NCBI GenBank assembly: GCA_902477055.1
Contig: CABSFY010000041.1
Coordinates: 1-18,682, forward strand
Length of the DNA: 18,682 bases
From: an uncultured Eubacteriales bacterium
GTDB lineage: Bacteria > Bacillota > Clostridia > Oscillospirales > Oscillospiraceae
Direction of reading: 5' to 3'
A program made the translations under genes and the position numbers. Shown in pieces: positions 13,364 to 18,682 of the stretch (position 1 is its first letter; each line of letters starts with the position of its first letter). The notes under the pieces were generated by a model. The model did not search any database, was not told where the DNA came from, and saw only the letters and a program-made list of their open reading frames with translations.

Positions 13364-14569
13364 TTATTTCGCGGCCTTGCAAAGCTCGGCGGTATCCTGC
13401 GCGATCATAAGCTCCTCGTTGGTGGGGATGACCCAGACCTTGACGCGGGAGTCGTCGGCGGAGATGAGGGCTTCCTCGCCGCGGACATTGTTGCGTGCGG
13501 GATCGAGCTTCACGCCCAAGAATTCCAGACCCTTGCAGATCGCGGCGCGGTTGGTGATGCCGTTTTCGCCGACACCGGCAGTGAACACGAGGCAATCCAG
13601 ACCGCCGAGGGCTGCGGCATACGCGCCGATGTACTTGCGGACCTCATAGCAGAATTTGTCGAGCGCGAGCTGGCAGGCCGCGTCGCCCTTTTCTGCACCG
13701 GCCTCCAGATCGCGGAAGTCGGAGGAAACGCCGTTGGACAGCGCCAGAACGCCGGACTTCTTGTTGAGCATGGTCAGGCACTCATCGGCGGTCATGTTGT
13801 ACTTATTCATAATGAACTGCGCGACGCAGGTGTCGATATCGCCCGCGCGGGTACCCATGGGAACACCGGCCAGCGGGGACAGGCCCATCGAGGTATCCTG
13901 GCACTTGCCGTCCGCGACGGCGGAGAGGGAGGAGCCGTTGCCGAGGTGGCAAACGACGATCTTCAGCTCACTGGCGGGCTTGCCCATCAGCTCAATGGCA
14001 CGTTTGGAAACGTAGCGGTGGGACGTGCCGTGGAAGCCGTAGCGGCGCAGATGGTCGTTTTCGTAATACTCCGTGGGAATGGCGTAGCGGTAGGCCTTCG
14101 GGGGCATGGTCATGTGGAACGCGGTGTCGAACACGGCGACCTGGGGCTTACCGGGCATGGCCTTCTCGCAGGCTTCGATGCCCATGAGGTTGGCGGGGTT
14201 GTGGAGCGGGCCGAGGGGAATGCAGTCGCGGATGGCCTGCTTGCAGGCCTCGTCAATGATGCAGGAGGCGATGAACTTATCGCCGCCGTGGAGGACACGA
14301 TGGCCGACGGCATCGATCTCATCGACGGACTTGATCACGCCGTATTCCGGATCGACCAGAATGGAAAGCACAGCCTCGATCGCTTCGGCGTGGCTGGGCA
14401 TGGGAATATCGCGCACGACCTTGGAGCCGTTGGAAAGGTTCTTGTGCGTCAGACGGCCGTCGATATAAATCCGTTCGCAAAGGCCCTTGGCGGTAACGAC
14501 ACCGGTATCCGGGTCCATGAGCTGATACTTCAGCGACGAGCTGCCTGCATTGATAACGAGAATGTTCAT
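13364..14569 (-). CDS. ackA: Acetate kinase
   Basis: The 401-residue product matches bacterial AckA. It interconverts acetyl phosphate plus ADP with acetate plus ATP, the energy-yielding step of acetate fermentation. The start MNILVINAGSSSLKYQL is the family's first phosphate loop (Asn7). Arg91 (GHRVLHGG), Asp148 (VFDTAFH) and His180 (GFHGTSHRYV) coincide with the catalytic residues of the Methanosarcina enzyme. The ATP loops HLGNGSS and TAGVGEN are present. An upstream extension of the frame to 14641 is excluded because AGGAG precedes 14569 and the promoter lies in the extension. Phosphotransacetylase is not in the window. It is divergent from tmcAL, which consumes acetate. Confidence 0.98.
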   Translation of the reverse strand: MNILVINAGSSSLKYQLMDPDTGVVTAKGLCERIYIDGRLTHKNLSNGSKVVRDIPMPSHAEAIEAVLSILVDPEYGVIKSVDEIDAVGHRVLHGGDKFIASCIIDEACKQAIRDCIPLGPLHNPANLMGIEACEKAMPGKPQVAVFDTAFHMTMPPKAYRYAIPTEYYENDHLRRYGFHGTSHRYVSKRAIELMGKPASELKIVVCHLGNGSSLSAVADGKCQDTSMGLSPLAGVPMGTRAGDIDTCVAQFIMNKYNMTADECLTMLNKKSGVLALSNGVSSDFRDLEAGAEKGDAACQLALDKFCYEVRKYIGAYAAALGGLDCLVFTAGVGENGITNRAAICKGLEFLGVKLDPARNNVRGEEALISADDSRVKVWVIPTNEELMIAQDTAELCKAAK

Positions 14570-14641
14570 AGTGATTTCAACTCCTGTAAATTCTTGTTTC
14601 TTTTTTTCCGCATTCGTGATAGTATTATCGCATACCACCAT

Positions 14642-14670
14642 ATTCTATAATATATTTTCACGGGTGGCAA
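14642..14670 (-). promoter_or_regulatory. Promoter of ackA, overlapping a possible tmcAL promoter
   Basis: On the minus strand TTGCCA (14665-14670), a 17-base spacer and TAGAAT (14642-14647). On the plus strand a TATAAT (14646-14651) overlaps these bases and could serve tmcAL, though it lacks a good -35. The two promoters could therefore interfere with each other. Confidence 0.6.
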
Positions 14671-14698
14671 GTGCTTTTTTGGAAATGAGGGAAAAAGT

Positions 14699-15844
14699 TT
14701 GAAGAATATCGGCGTGATTTGTGAATACAACCCCTTCCATAACGGCCACGAGAAGCAGCTTGCCGTGTTACGTGAGCGGGGGACAGTCGTCTGCCTCATG
14801 AGCGGGAACTATGTCCAGCGTGGGGAACCGGCAATTCTGGACAAGCTGACCCGTGCGCGGGCGGCGGTGCTGTGCGGCGCGGACGTGGTGCTGGAGCTGC
14901 CTCTGACGTATGCGATTCGTTCGGCGGAGGGCTTTGCAGACGGCGCGGTCGATATTTTTACGAAGCTCGGCTGCGTCGATACGCTGGCGTTCGGCTGTGA
15001 GGAAGTTGACCATAATAAAATTATGTCAACCGCAAGAGCGCTGCTGACACCGGAATTTCCTGGTTTTCTAAAAATCGAGCTGGCGCTCGGCCGGAGCTTT
15101 CCGGCGGCGCGGCAGCGGGCTTTGGAGCGACTTGGAGCGGACGCAACGCTGCTTACTGCTCCGAATAATATTCTGGCTGTCGAATACTGTAAGGCGATCT
15201 TAAGACGCGGCGAAACGCTTTCGCCGCTGATGCTGCACCGTGAGGGGAGTTATCATCTGAGCGATGACCCGGAAAATCCGTCGGCCTCGTTCCTGCGTGG
15301 GCGGGATGACTGGACGGGCTTTGTCCCGGCGGCGGCGCAGGAGGCGTTTCGTGATGCGCCGCGCTATCAGCTCGCGGCAGGGGAGCGGGCGTGGCTGGCG
15401 CGGCTGCGCTCGATGCCGGACGAGGAATTTGCCGCACTGCCCTACGGCAGCGAAGGGCTTTGGCGCAAGGTCGCTGCGGCCTGCCGCTCGGAGCGGACGC
15501 TGGAGGATATTTTAACGGCGGCGAAGTCCAAACGCTATACGCGGACACGCCTGATGCGGTTGCTTCTGTGTGCGTATCTGGGCATCGCGGAGGAACGGCT
15601 GGTGGACGAAGCGCCATATGTCCGCGTGCTGGCCGTGAGTGAACGCGGGCAGGGTGTGCTGCGGCAGATGAAGAAGCTCGGCGTCGTCCCGATCGTCAAT
15701 CCCGGCGCGCTGCCGCCGGATTTGGACTACTGGCAATTGGAGCAGCGGGCGGCGGCACTATTCGAGCTGTTCCGCTGCGATACGATCGGCCCGGCGGACA
15801 GCGAGAGGCGGGCGAGGATCGTCCGTATCGTGCCGGGCGAGTGA
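14699..15844 (+). CDS. tmcAL: tRNA(Met) cytidine acetate ligase TmcAL
   Basis: The product has 381 residues. TmcAL (formerly YlbM/DUF795) activates acetate with ATP to acetyl-adenylate and transfers it to the wobble cytidine of elongator tRNA-Met, giving N4-acetylcytidine. The N-terminus has the nucleotidyltransferase signature EYNPFHNGH with the HxGH box (His14 to His17), followed by LMSGNYVQRGEPA and GADVVLELP, conserved in this family. KSKRYTRTRLMRLLL (about 280-294) fits the family's C-terminal conserved Arg-rich segment. The start is a TTG at 14699, with GAGGG 7 bases upstream and no ATG that keeps the motif start. It is divergent from ackA. No terminator is evident before rpmE, which has its own promoter. 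Confidence 0.95.
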   Translation: MKNIGVICEYNPFHNGHEKQLAVLRERGTVVCLMSGNYVQRGEPAILDKLTRARAAVLCGADVVLELPLTYAIRSAEGFADGAVDIFTKLGCVDTLAFGCEEVDHNKIMSTARALLTPEFPGFLKIELALGRSFPAARQRALERLGADATLLTAPNNILAVEYCKAILRRGETLSPLMLHREGSYHLSDDPENPSASFLRGRDDWTGFVPAAAQEAFRDAPRYQLAAGERAWLARLRSMPDEEFAALPYGSEGLWRKVAAACRSERTLEDILTAAKSKRYTRTRLMRLLLCAYLGIAEERLVDEAPYVRVLAVSERGQGVLRQMKKLGVVPIVNPGALPPDLDYWQLEQRAAALFELFRCDTIGPADSERRARIVRIVPGE

Positions 15845-15929
15845 ACGATTATTTGTACCCGACGTGTCGCCTGAGGGCTATATATGGTGCTGTGCCGAAA
15901 AAATCCCGGCGAAAAAACGAAAAAAACAC

Positions 15930-15958
15930 TTGCTTTTTGAAAAGATGTGTGCTAATAT
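15930..15958 (+). promoter_or_regulatory. Promoter of rpmE
   Basis: TTGCTT (15930-15935), a 17-base spacer and TAATAT (15953-15958) preceded by TGTGTGC. It gives a leader of about 60 bases before rpmE. Confidence 0.65.
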
Positions 15959-15979
15959 AGTCGGGCATTGAATAAATGG

Positions 15980-15996
15980 GGGCATCCTGCCCTTTT
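15980..15996 (+). promoter_or_regulatory. Small hairpin in the rpmE leader
   Basis: GGGCA-TCC-TGCCC (15980-15992) followed by TTTT. The 5-bp stem is weak. Autoregulatory L31 leader structures are known in bacteria, and this could be part of one, but I cannot match it to a defined class. Confidence 0.25.
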
Positions 15997-16022
15997 ACGA
16001 AAAGAAGAAAGAGGTGAATGCA

Positions 16023-16223
16023 ATGAAGGAAGGAATCCATCCGAAGTACGAACAGACTACGATCAGATGCGCGTGCGGCGAGATTATTGAGACCGGTTCT
16101 ACCAAAAAGGACATCAAGGTTGAAATTTGCTCCAAGTGCCACCCTTTCTATACCGGCAAGCAGAAGCTGGTTGACACCGGTGGACGTGTTGACCGTTTCA
16201 ACAAGAAGTATGGTCTGAAGTAA
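16023..16223 (+). CDS. rpmE: 50S ribosomal protein L31 (zinc-binding type)
   Basis: The 66-residue product has the L31 pattern MKEGIHPKY at the start and four cysteines, Cys16 and Cys18 (CAC) with Cys36 and Cys39 (CSKC), which define the zinc-binding C+ type. L31 helps bridge the ribosomal subunits. The ATG at 16023 follows GAGGTG at 6 bases; a GTG at 16014 lies inside this site and is rejected. The gene has its own promoter and a terminator. Some bacteria replace this form with a cysteine-free paralogue under zinc limitation; no second copy or Zur site is seen here. Confidence 0.97.
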   Translation: MKEGIHPKYEQTTIRCACGEIIETGSTKKDIKVEICSKCHPFYTGKQKLVDTGGRVDRFNKKYGLK

Positions 16224-16228
16224 TGATT

Positions 16229-16259
16229 AAGTCCGTGCCGTATCGGTGCGGACTTTTTT
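16229..16259 (+). terminator. Terminator of rpmE (partial read-through to hflX likely)
   Basis: AAGTCCGTGCCG (16229-16240), loop TAT, CGGTGCGGACTT (16244-16255) with two G-U pairs, then TTTT to 16259. hflX starts 28 bases later with no clear promoter between, so read-through probably feeds hflX. Confidence 0.88.
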
Positions 16260-16287
16260 CATATTTTGTAGTTTTTTGGAGTATACA

Positions 16288-17556
16288 ATGATAAATAACG
16301 ACCATACCGCAATTGATAAAGCCATTCTCGTCGGCCTGAACGCCGACTGTTTTAAGCCGGAGGAAACGGCGACGGACGAGTCCCTTGACGAGCTGGAAGC
16401 GCTGCTGGAAACGGCAGGCGGTGTCTGCGCGGCGAAAATGCTGCAAAACCGCCATACCCCCGACCCGCACAGCTTCATCGGCGAGGGCAAGGCCGAGGAA
16501 CTGAAAGAACTTCTCGAAACGACCGAGGCCAACATGGTCGTCTTTGACAACGACCTTTCGCCGTCACAGATCCGTGCTTTAGAGGATATCACCGGCGTAA
16601 CGGTGCTGGACCGCAGCGCCCTGATTTTGGATATTTTCGCCCAGCGGGCAAAGACCGCCGAGGGCCGTTTGCAGGTGGAGCTGGCGCAGTATCAGTATCT
16701 GCTGCCGAAGCTGTCCGGCATGGGCAAGTCCATGTCCCGCCTCGGCGGCGGCATCGGTACGCGCGGCCCCGGCGAAACGAAGCTCGAGACCGACCGGCGG
16801 CATATCCGCGAACGCATCGACCGGCTCAAGGCGGAGCTTGCCGAGGTGCGTAAGACGCGCGCCGTCCAGCGCGAACGGCGCATCAAAAACGCGATTCCCG
16901 TCGTCGCCCTCGTCGGCTACACAAATGCGGGCAAATCGACGCTCCTAAACCAACTTACGGATGCCGGAATTCCGGCGAATAACCGCCTGTTCGACACGCT
17001 CGACACCACGACGCGCAAGCTCAAGGTGTCGGACCATCTGGAAGTCCTGCTGTCGGACACGGTCGGCTTTATCGCCAAGCTGCCGCACCATCTGGTGGAG
17101 GCGTTCAAGGCGACGCTTGAGGAGCTGCAATATGCCGACCTTCTGCTGCACGTCATCGACGCGTCCGACCCGCAGCGCGAGGCGCATATTGCCGTGGTCG
17201 ATAAGCTCATCGACCAGCTGGCCAGACCCGGTGTGCCGGTCATTCGCTGCTACAATAAGGTCGATCTGCTCGACGATATGACAAATTACCCGATCGGGGA
17301 GAAGAACGTTCCGATGTGCGCCCGCAACGGCGTGGGGATGGACGAGCTGCTGACGCGTATCGAGCAGACGTTGCTCGGCGTGCTGCACCATGTGACGCTG
17401 CTGCTGCCCTACAGCGAGGGCGGCGCGATCGAGGTGTTCCATGAGCAGGCGCAGGTGCATCGCGTGGAGTATCTGCCGGAAGGCATTGAAATCGAGTTGA
17501 CGTGTAAAGAAGAGCTGTACGGCCGCTATCGCCGCTACGAAAGGGAGCCGTCATGA
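16288..17556 (+). CDS. hflX: GTPase HflX
   Basis: The 422-residue product matches HflX, a ribosome-associated GTPase that splits stalled or stressed 70S ribosomes. The N-terminal HflX domain includes the Gly-rich linker QVELAQYQYLLPKL then GGGIGTRGPGETKLETDRR. After a coiled-coil segment (about 170-200) comes the GTPase domain: G1 GYTNAGKST (210-218), G2 region with TTTRKL, G3 DTVGF (Asp257) and G4 NKVD (Asn323). The ATG at 16288 has GGAG 6 bases upstream; a longer frame from 16246 starts inside the rpmE terminator and is rejected. It overlaps the next gene by ATGA. Linkage with rpmE fits a ribosome-related transcript. Confidence 0.97.
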   Translation: MINNDHTAIDKAILVGLNADCFKPEETATDESLDELEALLETAGGVCAAKMLQNRHTPDPHSFIGEGKAEELKELLETTEANMVVFDNDLSPSQIRALEDITGVTVLDRSALILDIFAQRAKTAEGRLQVELAQYQYLLPKLSGMGKSMSRLGGGIGTRGPGETKLETDRRHIRERIDRLKAELAEVRKTRAVQRERRIKNAIPVVALVGYTNAGKSTLLNQLTDAGIPANNRLFDTLDTTTRKLKVSDHLEVLLSDTVGFIAKLPHHLVEAFKATLEELQYADLLLHVIDASDPQREAHIAVVDKLIDQLARPGVPVIRCYNKVDLLDDMTNYPIGEKNVPMCARNGVGMDELLTRIEQTLLGVLHHVTLLLPYSEGGAIEVFHEQAQVHRVEYLPEGIEIELTCKEELYGRYRRYEREPS

Positions 17557-18176
17557 AGCCGTATCTGGTTCCGACCAAGCAGGCCGATGCCGAGTTCATC
17601 GAGCGGCGCTCCCGCTTCATCGGACATATTTTTGCAACCGACACGGAGGAGGAGGCCCTCGCGCGGCTCAAGCAGATGCGCGAAGCCTATTGGGATGCGA
17701 CCCATAACGTGTATGCCTATATCATCCGCGACGGCGCGACGCGCTTTTCCGACGACGGCGAGCCTGGCGGCACGGCGGGAATGCCGGTGTTGCAGGTGCT
17801 GCAACGCGAGGAAATCTTCAACGTGACGTGCGTTGTGACGCGCTATTTCGGTGGCATTCTGTTCGGTGCGGGCGGGCTGGTCCGCGCCTACGCACACAGC
17901 GCGAAAATTGCGCTCGATGCCGCAGGACGGTCGGTCAAGCAGGTTTGGACGAAGGTCTATCTTCCTTGCCCCTATAGCTGGTTCGAGCGCATCCGCTTGG
18001 AGGTTACGGCGTTCGGAGGCGTGATCGAAAACACCGACTTCGGCGCGGACGTGAGCTTTGACCTCCTTCTGCCGGAGGCGCAGGCGGAGCCGTTTCTGGC
18101 GCGGGTGCTTGACCTCTCCGCCGGAACGATCGAGGGCCTGACGGGCGATAACGTCTATCGCGCGTATCCATTATAA
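17553..18176 (+). CDS. yigZ: YigZ/IMPACT family protein (UPF0029)
   Basis: The 207-residue product fits the YigZ family in length. The N-terminal UPF0029/Impact domain has the conserved segments FIERRSRFIGH (about 15-25), ATHNVYAYIIR (about 49-59), the signature DDGEPGGTAGMPVL (about 67-80) and VVTRYFGGILFGAGGLVRAY. The C-terminal DUF1949 ferredoxin-like domain follows from about residue 135. The eukaryotic relative IMPACT modulates Gcn2; bacterial YigZ proteins are proposed to bind nucleic acid or the translation machinery, with no settled function. It overlaps hflX by four bases, consistent with a joint translation-related role, which is inference. Confidence 0.95.
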   Translation: MKPYLVPTKQADAEFIERRSRFIGHIFATDTEEEALARLKQMREAYWDATHNVYAYIIRDGATRFSDDGEPGGTAGMPVLQVLQREEIFNVTCVVTRYFGGILFGAGGLVRAYAHSAKIALDAAGRSVKQVWTKVYLPCPYSWFERIRLEVTAFGGVIENTDFGADVSFDLLLPEAQAEPFLARVLDLSAGTIEGLTGDNVYRAYPL

Positions 18177-18202
18177 TCTTTCATAACGCAGGAGGGCAAC
18201 CT

Positions 18203-18682
18203 ATGACGATCCGCGAGCAGCTCGAACAGCAGGAGCATCTGATCTTGTCCGAACAGGCGCAGTTCTCTGATGCGACGAGGGGCAGACCGAACGAGGAAGC
18301 GCCGACGGAGAACGATATGCGCACGTGCTATCAGCGCGACAGTGACCGCATTTTACATAGCAAATCGTTCCGCCGTCTGATGCACAAGACGCAGGTGTTT
18401 TTGCAGCCGGAGGGCGACCATTACCGGACCCGCATGACGCATACGCTGGAGGTTGCGCGTATCGCCCGGACGATCACCCGTGCGCTGCGGCTGAACGAGG
18501 ATTTGGCCGAGGCCATCGCCTTCGGTCATGACCTTGGCCACACGCCGTTCGGCCACGCGGGCGAGGTTGCGCTCAGCGAGGTCACCGGCAAGCCCTTCCG
18601 CCACAACGAGCAGTCGCTCCGCGTGGTGGATGTGCTGGAAAAGGATGGACAGGGCCTGAACCTGACCTATGAGGTCCGCATG
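18203..18682 (+). CDS. dgt: Deoxyguanosinetriphosphate triphosphohydrolase-like protein, 3' end cut by window
   Basis: The first 160 codons are present. The sequence matches the dGTPase-like HD-domain family, which hydrolyses dNTPs to nucleosides and triphosphate. Visible conserved parts are YQRDSDRILHSKSFRRLMHKT (about 43-63), the first HD-domain histidine in RTRMTHTLEVARIARTI (about 74-90) and the metal-binding HD pair in GHDLGHTPFGHAGE (about 108-121). The final HD aspartate lies beyond the window. AGGAGGG precedes the ATG by 6 bases. It follows the YigZ-family gene by 26 bases and may be cotranscribed. In many Clostridia this gene lies just upstream of dnaG and rpoD; that would be expected past the edge. 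Confidence 0.93.
   Translation, partial: MTIREQLEQQEHLILSEQAQFSDATRGRPNEEAPTENDMRTCYQRDSDRILHSKSFRRLMHKTQVFLQPEGDHYRTRMTHTLEVARIARTITRALRLNEDLAEAIAFGHDLGHTPFGHAGEVALSEVTGKPFRHNEQSLRVVDVLEKDGQGLNLTYEVRM

Noticed and set aside
13319..14650. 443-codon plus-strand frame opposite ackA
   Set aside because: Antisense to a complete acetate kinase; composition is that of a shadow frame.

Overview
The window looks like a chromosomal segment of an anaerobic, GC-rich Firmicute of the class Clostridia, most likely Oscillospiraceae-like. This is inferred from the mix of families: DegV, NrdR, acetate kinase, TmcAL, a BceS-type kinase, a zinc-type L31 and a Cys/Gly-rich mini-protein. It also fits the strong GGAGG ribosome binding sites. 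Genes are short-spaced and often overlap by 1 or 4 bases. No phage, IS transposase or CRISPR array is visible.

Layout. 1-1200: the 3'-truncated start of tRNA-Ala(GGC) and a degV-family gene, both on the minus strand, with palindromic operator-like sites upstream of degV. 1468-1635: a 55-residue membrane-anchored Cys/Gly-rich peptide gene with its own terminator. 1709-3448: nrdR behind a promoter and a palindrome resembling an NrdR box, coupled to an exported NodB-type polysaccharide deacetylase. 3467-5745: a tightly overlapped three-gene operon (XdhC-family protein, SAM methyltransferase, P-loop NTPase) whose end overlaps a convergent thioredoxin-reductase-like gene. 6679-8437: an OmpR/BceS-type two-component pair. 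8443-9781 (minus): a PlsC-type acyltransferase with a C-terminal zinc ribbon. 9835-9982: tRNA-Val(CAC) with promoter and terminator.

9983-11550 differs from the rest. It holds a single gene for a SWIM zinc-finger protein, flanked by about 400 bp and 350 bp without convincing genes. The right flank carries several inverted repeats, including one that folds on paper as a three-way junction. 11551-14670 (minus): ackA, a small membrane protein and pepT, each group closed by a hairpin. 14699-15844: tmcAL, divergent from ackA. 15930-18682: rpmE, hflX, a YigZ/IMPACT-family gene and the start of a dGTPase-like gene.

How the genes fit together. Much of the window is housekeeping: translation (two tRNAs, L31, the HflX ribosome-rescue GTPase, TmcAL tRNA acetylation), dNTP control (NrdR, the Dgt-like protein), acetate metabolism (AckA, with TmcAL as an acetate user) and peptide turnover (PepT). 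The parts I find least explained are the XdhC-methyltransferase-NTPase cassette, the SWIM-gene region beside tRNA-Val, the two-component system with no transporter next to it, and the palindromes upstream of degV. Promoters across the window share a TTGC-type -35, a 17-base spacer and often a TGC-preceded TATAAT-like -10.
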